A program made the translations under genes and the position numbers. From Euperipatoides rowelli (lineage: Eukaryota; Onychophora; Udeonychophora; Euonychophora; Peripatopsidae): 12,637 nucleotides of DNA. This document shows, in pieces, positions 8,801-12,637 of the stretch. The stretch's first letter is position 1; each line of letters opens with the position of its first letter. Under the pieces are notes generated by a model, which was given only the letters and a program-made list of their open reading frames with translations, was not told the origin of the DNA and did no database searches. The DNA lies in assembly GCA_003024985.2 (NCBI GenBank), contig PXIH01S0020530.1. One strand, written 5' to 3'.

Positions 8801-11540
8801 ATCCAAATCTGATGCAAAATTTAGGATGTAAATCTTAAAGGTTGAAAATTTGAAGAAAATTGGTTAAACCATTTCCAAGTTACTGGCGTTCAAAACTCAT
8901 TCCAAAAACACTGCATTTGTCTTTTATGTAGTCATTGAATTGTTTCCCTAAGGGTTAGTTATACCACTACTAAGCCAAAATGAAATAATTTGCAGAAGAT
9001 GCCTAAACCATTTTATTGAGGAGGAAATTGAATGTGCAGAGAAAACTATTTCTTCAAAAACCATTAAGGGAATTTATAAATTGAGTTTTGCTCAATAAAA
9101 TGGAATTTCATAGATATTATAACGATCAGGGATTTTATTGTTTTGTTTATTTTGTTAATTAGTACCTTCATGTGATAGCCAAGTCGATTTCAAGTTATAA
9201 TTATTTTCTTGAAACAGCCTTTATTAAAAACCGTTAATAAAATGTCATAGTAAAAGCGGCTTAGCTACCCACTGAAATTAATTATCTCCTGAAATATTAA
9301 AACTCTCCTGAACGTACTGATTAATTATTTATTTATCATTTGTTAATTTGCATGCGTGCTCTTTTTAAAGTATAAAAGGGAGCATGCACTCAAATCCATC
9401 TGTATTTTACATTTGGGAATTGCTGCTGCTTTTCCAGCAGATACTTTTATTTATTCCATTTATTGTTTTATGTCAACGGAGAGGCAGTGGCCTTTCAGGT
9501 TGCAGACCACCCCAAAATGGCATTTACCGTCCTAGTCAGAAGCAGGCTTATTGTTTACCTTACTGTTTTATTTGGTTCCTGTAAATAAAGTCGTTTCCAG
9601 TCATCCAGTATTTGGCTCATTAATTCGACTTTATGAGATTTTTTTTTTTTTTTTTTGGTCACTAGACAATTGATATGTAATTTGCACTTTTGTAATAAAT
9701 ATATTAAAATATTTGTATTGAAGAAGGATTAAATCTATAGCAGGTATATTTTCTTTCAAATGTGCACTTTACATTGAGAGATTGGCGTAATGCTGTCGAC
9801 CATTATCGATCTCTGTTCTTATCTTACTTTGTTCTCCTTTGGAGAATTCTTTATCGCAAATATAAATGAGGGGAACCACAATGGAACAATATATTGATTG
9901 ATTATTATGGAAACAGTTCTTTTAGCAGTCTTTTAGACTATTTTTCAAAAGATAGATTTGACAATGTCCGCTTTTCAGTAAATGCAAGGCAGTTATGAAG
10001 TGAATGTCTTCAGGCTTGCCTCAAGGAATTATGTTACTGTACTTTTTCAAAGAGTTAAATCTGATGTTTTTGTCAATTGCATATCTTTCCACTCTGATTG
10101 TTTCTTCCACATTAAATTACTATGTGATTGTGCTTTATCATTTTTTATTAATGTTCATTTTATAGATTGGTTCATAAGAGGACAGTGAAAACTCAAAGGA
10201 AGCACATGGCAACCAAAAACCCTCTGAAAACCCTTGCTCAGCGAACAGATCTACAGTCCAATTATGTCGAAGTCAAGAGTGGTATTGCAGAGATAGAACT
10301 ACGGAGGGTTAAAAAAGAGCAGGTTGCCAAGGATGCGACGTTTGCTCAATCCGCTCTGGCTGGATTAGCTAGCCGGGAGGACTTTAGCAGAATTTCTCTT
10401 CGAAAAACACCTATTAATACCAATGCACCTATGTTACCATATCAAGATTTAATGCTTCTGCAGGTGAAAGGTAACTGAAATTGTGGAATCTTCAAATTAT
10501 TTAGATATTACTCATTTTAATTATAAAATGATAATAAAAATATCTATTAAAAATTATGGAAAATTATATTTAGATTTTGTACAGTGTTTCTTTTTGTGGA
10601 ATTTTTATTAGGAATTTTAACTACTGAAATATTGGAAATGACTATTAATTGAAATTTTTAGATGGACAATTTAAATGTCATATAACTCATCCTGGGGTTA
10701 TGGTTACAAATTAAGTTATTGTAAAGTGTTAGAATTTTTTAAAAAATTTCTGCATTTATAATATCAAATTGATTATAATCTATTAGATTTTTCTTTTTAG
10801 GTTAAACTGTAGAATTTTTTTTTTTTTTTTAAATGTTAGTCATTACATATTTGAACATGTGATCTTATCAGAACTTGAAATGAATATCTTAAGATATTTC
10901 TTGATACTATGTTCAGTTATAGCAGTTTTTTTTTTTTCAGGTCGCCGTCACGTTCAGACCAGACTTGTGGAACCATGCATTAAATCACTAAATAGTGGGG
11001 ATTGTTTTATCCTTGTAACTCCAAATGAAATCTTCCACTGGATTGGAGAGTTCAATAATGTTATAGAAAAAGCTAAGGTAAGGCAGTATTTATTTCTGAT
11101 GGAGTGTGGGATAAATTTTAATTTTATTTCTTGTATTCATTAATATTTTTTAAAAAAGTTTTGAATAGACAGATAAAGTATATACCGTACTACAGTATAC
11201 TGAATATTATTTATTGTGTATATATACAGTATATACTGTATGTATATAAAGTAATATCCTATATGTAAAGGCTTTATACAAAAGTATGTATATTATGTAT
11301 ATAGTATACTGTTAGTACATTAGGCTAAATACTTTATTTAAATATATAGTTTTACTATAAAAATATGTATATAATTTTATTTTTAGGCTGCTGAAGTTGC
11401 TGGAGTCATTCAAGCTAAAAAGGATTTAGGCTGTAAAATGGCAAATGATGTCATTACTATTGAAGAAGAAAAAGTACAACCTAAAGCAAAGAAGAAGTTC
11501 TTTTCCCTACTTGGTGCAAAAGAAGGAGATATTGTCGGGG
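2653..11540 (+). CDS. SVIL: Supervillin-like protein, central part of a spliced gene (six exons, open at both ends)
   Basis: Joined exons: 2653-2875, 5311-5466, 6319-6493, 10166-10470, 10941-11077, 11387-11540. Every junction is GT..AG and the phases agree, giving 383 codons plus one base without a stop. Supervillin is a large peripheral membrane protein that binds F-actin and myosin II and combines an intrinsically disordered N-terminal half with villin/gelsolin-like repeats. Residues 1-184 of this fragment are the poorly conserved pre-gelsolin region. Residues 185-286 are a basic block followed by the signature AGLASREDFSRISLRK. Residues 280-383 are the first gelsolin-like repeat, with KGRRHVQTRLVEP, LNSGDCFIL and WIGEFNNVIEKAKA. 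The family call rests on remembered vertebrate supervillin, not on a search. True start and stop lie outside the window. A fragment of a villin-family paralogue is possible but less likely, because the RRHVQTRLVEP segment is characteristic of supervillin. Confidence 0.88.
3443..3459. repeat. 17-bp perfect palindrome around a TGACTCA word
   Basis: ATCTGACTCAGTCAGAT is its own reverse complement apart from the unpaired central C at 3451. It contains TGACTCA (3446-3452), which is also the consensus AP-1 binding word. It lies inside the piggyBac-like element, so it may be part of the transposon's subterminal architecture and not a host enhancer. Confidence 0.6.
3491..3506. repeat. 16-bp perfect palindrome GACTCGGATCCGAGTC
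   Basis: The sequence equals its own reverse complement over all 16 bases. A near copy with one broken pair (GACTCGGATTCGAGTC) lies at 3970-3985, and a more decayed one (GACTCGGATTTGAGT) at 4012-4026. The three copies lie within one element flanked by TTAA and probably represent its subterminal repeats, with the left copy intact and the right copies mutated. Confidence 0.75.
4331..4384. repeat. 13-base G run followed by a 14-base T run
   Basis: G occupies 4331-4343 and T occupies 4371-4384. The spacer contains AAAACCCCTGAATGC. A similar opposite-sense C run is at 8420-8430. These are slippage-prone homopolymers, and the assembled length may be unreliable. Confidence 0.85.
4799..4846. repeat. 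Degenerate GGAGTC/GACTCC dispersed-repeat remnant
   Basis: The plus strand reads GGATTCTGACTCCGCCC, then GAGACTCCACTGCCC. On the minus strand this is GGAGTC..GGGCGGAGTCAGAATCC, a pattern of repeated GGAGTC words around a TTTTGGGC core that I associate with dispersed DNA transposons of invertebrates. Its G+C content stands out from the neighbourhood. Ends and family are not resolved. Confidence 0.3.
5311..5466 (+). CDS. SVIL: Supervillin exon 2 of window: S/T/P-rich linker, skippable cassette
   Basis: The acceptor is TTGTTTTGTAG|CTTC and the donor AAG|GTACGC. It completes codon 75 (G|CT, Ala) and runs to the first base of codon 127. The peptide is a low-complexity linker rich in Ser, Thr and Pro (for example SPGSPTQTEVVTST), followed by RTGRPILQKSLTLGF, as expected of the disordered half of supervillin. 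The exon is 156 nt and phase 1 at both ends, so skipping it would preserve frame. A second donor, ACAG|GTAGAC at 5418/5419, is also phase 1 and would remove 16 codons. The family match is weak for this exon alone; support comes from phase agreement with both neighbours and an open frame across the segment. Confidence 0.7.
5704..5875 (-). pseudogene. Transposase C-terminal fragment, frameshifted (Tc1/mariner DDE class)
   Basis: On the minus strand, one frame from 5875 reads WGFIKVEVYKGRIQDLP. It shifts by one base near 5825 into a second frame containing TNLQNCIRETIQKM, followed by a Cys-rich stretch and CRDIDGIHVESV. The order Trp-Gly-Phe/Tyr-x-Lys, a Pro-Thr-x-Leu turn, an Ile-Arg-rich helix with an EIL step, and a closing C-x(5)-G-x-H-x-E matches the tail of DDE transposases of the Tc1/mariner-IS630 class, including the arthropod copies that carry DUF4817 domains. 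The catalytic aspartates are absent because the fragment begins downstream of them. The open frame at 5862-6071 overlaps only the upper end, in another frame, and is not itself a match. It is dead: frameshifted and truncated. Confidence 0.5.
6133..6168. repeat. 9-bp inverted repeat with 18-nt loop
   Basis: AAATTCACC (6133-6141) pairs perfectly with GGTGAATTT (6160-6168). It adjoins the transposon tip GGACACCCTGT (6170-6180) and reads as an internal echo of the terminal repeat. Confidence 0.7.
6193..6262 (+). repeat. CT/TATC-rich degenerate microsatellite near a splice acceptor
   Basis: The tract is made of ATCTATCTC, CTCTCTTACTCTCTAG, GTCTGTCTCTCTTTCTCTATCTC and similar units, pyrimidine-rich on the plus strand. 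It ends about 55 bases before the acceptor of exon 3. Length variation here could affect acceptor strength, but no such effect is visible from the sequence. Confidence 0.7.
6319..6493 (+). CDS. SVIL: Supervillin exon 3 of window: acidic segment
   Basis: The acceptor is GTTGTTAG|GTGAAAG, completing a Gly codon (G|GT). The donor is GAATT|GTAAGT, leaving phase 2. It codes for residues about 127-184: ESQLRSEDSVAPARVEI, then HRADDDDFTSFFNQYSAEQL and a helix-prone KSLKIEIDEAAFDKITQTSE. The run of four Asp and the following FTSFF are the clearest marks. This region precedes the basic block in supervillins and is poorly conserved, so the assignment depends on phase continuity with exons 2 and 4. The open frame extends back to 6168, but those codons (YIYLLSYSLAIYIF and so on) translate the intronic microsatellite and pyrimidine tract. 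Confidence 0.78.
6816..7661. mobile_element. hAT-like non-autonomous element, about 846 bp
   Basis: The left end is CAGAGATGTCAA (6816-6827). The right end on the other strand is CAGGGGTGTCAACAA (7661 back to 7647). The first 12 bases agree at 10 positions, a typical short hAT-style terminal inverted repeat. Inside the left end is a CG-rich inverted-looking stretch (CGTCGATCGCGATATATCGG, 6831-6850), and near the right end GGGGAATCGACC. No open reading frame of note lies within. The 8-bp flanks (ATATATAC and GTTATATT) do not match, so the duplication has decayed or the boundaries are off by a few bases. The right terminus recurs at 12618. Confidence 0.5.
7675..7723 (+). repeat. Short direct duplication next to the hAT-like end
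   Basis: AAATAGATGGATA occurs at 7675-7687 and 7711-7723, and ATTCAATAAA at 7691-7700 and 7704-7713. This looks like local slippage of a GATA/GATG-type tract and foreshadows the larger satellite at 8019. Confidence 0.65.
7981..8018 (-). mobile_element. Possible transposon end abutting a GATA tail
   Basis: On the minus strand the segment starts AGGGTTGCCATATGTC at 8017 and continues to CAATACAGGGCAC. This AGGGTTGCCA..ACAGGG arrangement resembles the ends of dispersed repeats. Read on the plus strand it ends TATGGCAACCCTA directly against a GATA-type repeat, which is also how 3' ends of some LINEs and SINEs look. Which of the two applies cannot be settled here. Confidence 0.3.
8019..8242 (+). 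repeat. Degenerate GATA/GGATAT-type satellite
   Basis: Variants of TCTGGATATAGATAGA are repeated irregularly, for example TTTGGATATAGATA, ATCTGGATATAG and AGATCTGGATAAAGATAGG. ATACTGTAGATA is embedded twice, near 8053 and 8098. The tract closes with the inverted pair CTGGAT (8221-8226) and ATCCAG (8235-8240 region). It is diverged enough that unit length is not constant, as in an old expanded simple-repeat tail. Confidence 0.75.
8420..8430. repeat. 11-base C run
   Basis: Uninterrupted C at 8420-8430 within GTCTC..ACC. It is slippage-prone and its length is uncertain in any assembly. It mirrors the G run at 4331. Confidence 0.85.
8605..9115. repeat. Probable old dispersed repeat, unclassified
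   Basis: ACTACAGTTGGCAGCAC (8620-8636) and ACTACAGCTGACAGCAC (8727-8743) match at 15 of 17 positions with a 107-base period. Further on, TTTGAAGAAAATTGG and AACCATTTCCAAGTTACTGG (about 8850-8885) resemble a degenerate dispersed repeat I have seen in invertebrate genomes. No open frame or termini were found. Boundaries are approximate and the classification is uncertain. Confidence 0.3.
9371..9378 (+). promoter_or_regulatory. TATA-box-like TATAAAAG
   Basis: TATAAAAG followed by GGAGCATGCAC, flanked by an imperfect inverted pair TGCATGC..CTC (from about 9349) and GAGCATGCA (9380-9388). It reads in the same direction as the supervillin gene, about 790 bases before exon 4. It fits the U3 promoter of an LTR; activity is unknown. 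Confidence 0.35.
9423..9440 (+). repeat. Small perfect hairpin CTGCTG-loop-CAGCAG
   Basis: Arms at 9423-9428 and 9435-9440 with a six-base loop CTTTTC, located about 50 bases after the TATA-like box, where the leader of a transcript from that box would lie. Confidence 0.6.
9584..9589 (+). terminator. AATAAA polyadenylation signal candidate
   Basis: AATAAA within GGTTCCTGTAAATAAAGTCG, followed by a T run at 9639-9656. The hexamer is frequent in AT-rich DNA. It is noted only because it sits in sense with the TATA-like box inside the LTR-like block. Confidence 0.25.
10166..10470 (+). CDS. SVIL: Supervillin exon 4 of window: basic block and AGLASREDFS signature
   Basis: The acceptor is CATTTTATAG|ATTGG; one base completes the Leu codon left by exon 3. 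The donor is GTGAAAG|GTAACT at 10471, phase 1. It codes for residues 185-286. It begins with the basic run LVHKRTVKTQRK, continues with NPLKTLAQRTDL and IAEIELRRVKKEQ, and reaches AGLASREDFSRISLRK and LPYQDLMLLQVK. The last two are highly conserved in supervillins just before the gelsolin repeats. LPYQDLMLLQVKG starts the first gelsolin-like fold. A Met at 10206 (CACATGG) is internal, not a start. Another donor-like CAG|GTGAAA lies seven bases upstream at 10464 but would break the frame into exon 5, so GTAACT is preferred. Confidence 0.93.
10471..10940 (+). other. Intron (470 bp, phase 1)
   Basis: GTAACT to a 15-base T tract ending TTTCAG. Apart from several T runs nothing was recognised. The open frame from 10859 reads through the T tract into exon 5 and is coding only from 10941. 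Confidence 0.9.
10941..11077 (+). CDS. SVIL: Supervillin exon 5 of window: core of the first gelsolin-like repeat
   Basis: The acceptor TTTTTTTTCAG|GTCGCC completes Gly, and the donor AAG|GTAAGG leaves phase 0. Residues 287-332 contain GRRHVQTRLVEP, the most diagnostic supervillin segment here, then LNSGDCFILVTP and IFHWIGEFNNVIEKAK. In the gelsolin fold, the LNSGD turn and the hydrophobic FIL strand lead to the W-x-G strand (WIGEFNN) and the long helix beginning at IEKAK. In supervillins the corresponding repeats are thought to have lost some of the calcium-coordinating residues of gelsolin; that is family knowledge and has not been tested here. Confidence 0.95.
11078..11386 (+). other. Intron (309 bp, phase 0) rich in TATA/TACAGTA palindromes
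   Basis: GTAAGG to TTATTTTTAG. The centre is nearly pure TA/GTATA sequence including an 18-bp palindrome at 11224-11241 and TACAGTATAC at 11191. Confidence 0.9.
11224..11241. repeat. 18-bp perfect palindrome ATACAGTATATACTGTAT
   Basis: The sequence equals its reverse complement over 18 bases, with TACAGTA and TACTGTA as its two halves. It could extrude as a cruciform or hairpin in an AT-rich context. It lies mid-intron, away from both splice sites. Confidence 0.75.
11387..11540 (+). CDS. SVIL: Supervillin exon 6 of window: end of the first gelsolin-like repeat
   Basis: The acceptor is TTATTTTTAG|GCTGCT and the donor GGGG|GTGAGA, phase 1. Residues 333-383 start AAEVAGVIQAKKDLGC, completing the long helix of the repeat, followed by VITIEEEK and then KKKFFSLLGAKEGD. 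The EEE and FF-x-LLG pair correspond to the VEEG and FW-x-LGG landmarks that close the gelsolin repeat. A lysine-rich loop (QPKAKKK) separates them. The next exon is beyond the window. Taken with exon 5 this is an unambiguous villin/gelsolin-superfamily domain. Confidence 0.93.
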
Positions 11541-12637
11541 GTGAGATTAATATAATTAGAATAAATTAAAAATAAAGAACATTTTTTTTTTGTTAATATA
11601 CAGTACTTCATCAGTATTATATAAGAATAAAGTATACTTTGGGTTAAAGCCTAAGAAATGTTTGACTCAGAAATAGGCAACTTGGAATAAATCTTAACTC
11701 TTTGTGCATTACTTATCCAATGAATGTACTTCTTTTCCTTTCACCTAATTTTTAGATCTATGTTAACTGTAAGATCACCCAAATGTACAGTATATGCGGG
11801 TGAGGGGTGGAGTTGAAAGAAAGTGATATTAAGCCCTCCAATTTTCTTCAAAGAATTTAATTAGTTTGAAAAGAATTTTACTATACAGTACATTTAATTT
11901 CTTAATCTTTAATACTTCATAAGCAGTATTTTTTTTAATTTATGTGAGTGAATTGGTTTAAAATTTTGATAAATTCCTTTGTGTTTATAGCAACATTTGT
12001 TTGGTAGAATTCTGATTGATAAATAGGATAAAGTAACTTGTGTTTGTAATTGCAGCTGTATTGATACACTATATACTATAGATTGTGTCATTTTGCAGAG
12101 TCTCCTTTAGAATTTCTCAAGAGCTGGAATGATTTTTACATTATTGGTATTGTAGGTCTTCAAAGATATTTAGATTTGACTTGAGGTATCTTTAAATAAA
12201 ATAATTAATTTTAGATTTTTTTTGTTGGGTTGGATAACAGGTGAGGGGGGGGATAACGGTTATGCTTACCCACAATAATTGTGGATACTATAAAACCTGT
12301 ATAAAAGTTATTTAATACTAGCACTAACTTGTTAAAGTACTGTATATTGTTGCTATAAGTTTATAACACATAAGAAAGTGGAAGAATTCATCTCTGAGTA
12401 ACATTTCATAAATAGAGGGAACACTAAACAAGGATGGGGTATTTAAAAATGAAAGATTTGAATAGCATGTAGCAAGCTCATTATAGAGCTGTTATACATT
12501 TAATTAATAATCCTATTAATTTGGAATAACTTTCAGTCATTACACAGGTCATCAGTAAACTCTCTAACAATTAGAAAATCAGGAATACTTTTATTCGCTA
12601 CTATTTGTGACAAAAGCCAGGGGTGCCAACAAGGGGG
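11541..12637 (+). other. Intron, incomplete (at least 1097 bp)
   Basis: Begins GTGAGATT. No acceptor followed by supervillin-like coding was found before the window end. It holds TACAGTA copies at 11599, 11786, 11884 and 12338, an 8-base G run (12245-12252) and, at the very end, a transposon terminus. The minus-strand open frame at 11909-12091 is not supported. Confidence 0.8.
12618..12637 (+). mobile_element. Start of a second hAT-like element, cut by the window edge
   Basis: CAGGGGTGCCAACAA followed by GGGGG. Fourteen of its first 15 bases match the right terminus of the element at 6816-7661 (CAGGGGTGTCAACAA on its minus strand). The outer 8-bp flank ACAAAAGC (12610-12617) is a candidate target duplication whose partner would lie outside. 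Confidence 0.45.

Larger units (their letters stand above)
9243..9668 (+). mobile_element. Candidate solo LTR (about 426 bp)
   Basis: The block is less AT-rich than its surroundings and contains, in sense order, a TATA box (9371-9378), a hairpin-forming segment and an AATAAA signal (9584-9589) about 210 bases later, the spacing expected of an LTR's U3-R layout. A plausible start is TGTCATAGT at 9243 and a plausible end ACTAGACA at 9668, giving TGTC..GACA ends that pair almost perfectly (TGTCATAGT against TGTCTAGT). No matching 4-6 bp target duplication was found (flanks TAAAA and ATTGA), so the boundaries are tentative. A cellular promoter-plus-polyA region or a different retroelement remains possible. 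Confidence 0.3.
6494..10165 (+). other. Large intron (3672 bp, phase 2) with several transposon relics
   Basis: Starts GTAAGT and ends TTTTATAG. In order it holds a hAT-like element (about 6816-7661), short duplicated words around 7675-7723, a possible transposon end at 7981-8018, a degenerate GATA-type satellite (8019-8242), a C run (8420-8430), a dispersed-repeat-like stretch (about 8605-9115) and an LTR-like island (about 9243-9668). Bases 6494-6815 contain a G-rich patch at 6666-6679. Nothing was recognised in 8243-8600 or 9670-10165. The open frames at 7717-7908, 9384-9584 and 9982-10188 show no recognisable protein and are not called as genes. Confidence 0.8.

Noticed and set aside
9384-9584. 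66-codon open frame in the LTR-like block
   Set aside because: No recognisable domain. It starts just after the TATA-like box and contains the hairpin, and low-complexity hydrophobic residues make a real protein unlikely.
12099-12180. Possible small exon after TTTTGCAG, reading ESPLEFLKSWNDFY in the correct phase from exon 6
   Set aside because: The phase fits, but the peptide does not resemble the supervillin sequence expected after the first gelsolin repeat, no good donor follows before a stop, and the segment is short. It is treated as chance.
1-12637. Bacterial-style features: CRISPR array, operon, ribosome binding sites, tRNA or rRNA genes
   Set aside because: The window is intron-bearing eukaryotic DNA. 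No regularly spaced identical repeats, tRNA cloverleaf or rRNA sequence was seen.

Overview
The window is animal nuclear DNA. It is strongly AT-rich, rich in homopolymers, simple repeats and worn transposon pieces, and holds no long open reading frame. Six short open segments with GT and AG splice sites and compatible phases join into one plus-strand reading frame. The joined peptide is recognised from memory as supervillin, a membrane-associated actin/myosin-II organiser of the villin/gelsolin superfamily. Supervillin, together with the kinds of mobile elements present (hAT, piggyBac-like, Tc1/mariner-type), indicates an invertebrate metazoan. An arthropod is my best guess, but no sequence here proves the lineage.

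Layout. Bases 1-2652 hold no recognisable exon and are probably an upstream intron; a hAT-type transposon end sits at 415-569. Exons follow at 2653-2875, 5311-5466, 6319-6493, 10166-10470, 10941-11077 and 11387-11540. Intron phases between them are 1, 1, 2, 1, 0, and the last exon leaves phase 1. They join into 1150 nt, or 383 codons plus one base, with no internal stop. The first three exons encode the divergent pre-gelsolin region: a short conserved helix-rich block, a basic patch, an S/T/P-rich linker and an acidic segment. The last three encode the strongly conserved basic block and the first gelsolin-like repeat. The gene is open at both ends: the N-terminal exons, the later gelsolin-like repeats and any headpiece lie outside.

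The introns are a transposon graveyard. Intron 2876-5310 carries a TTAA-flanked piggyBac-like MITE (3288-4047) with GACTCGGATCCGAGTC-type palindromes. Intron 5467-6318 carries a decayed Tc1/mariner-type element in antisense that still encodes the C-terminal end of a transposase. Intron 6494-10165 carries a hAT-like element (about 6816-7661), a degenerate GATA-type satellite (8019-8242) and a TATA-to-AATAAA island that looks like a solo LTR (about 9243-9668). The last 20 bases open another copy of the same hAT-like terminus. The 7-mer TACAGTA/TACTGTA recurs at least 16 times.

There is one functional gene and no operon or multi-gene pathway. I found no convincing undescribed system. The items most worth checking are a frame-preserving alternative donor in a skippable linker exon, the LTR-like promoter island upstream of the gelsolin-core exons, and the short recurrent motif.
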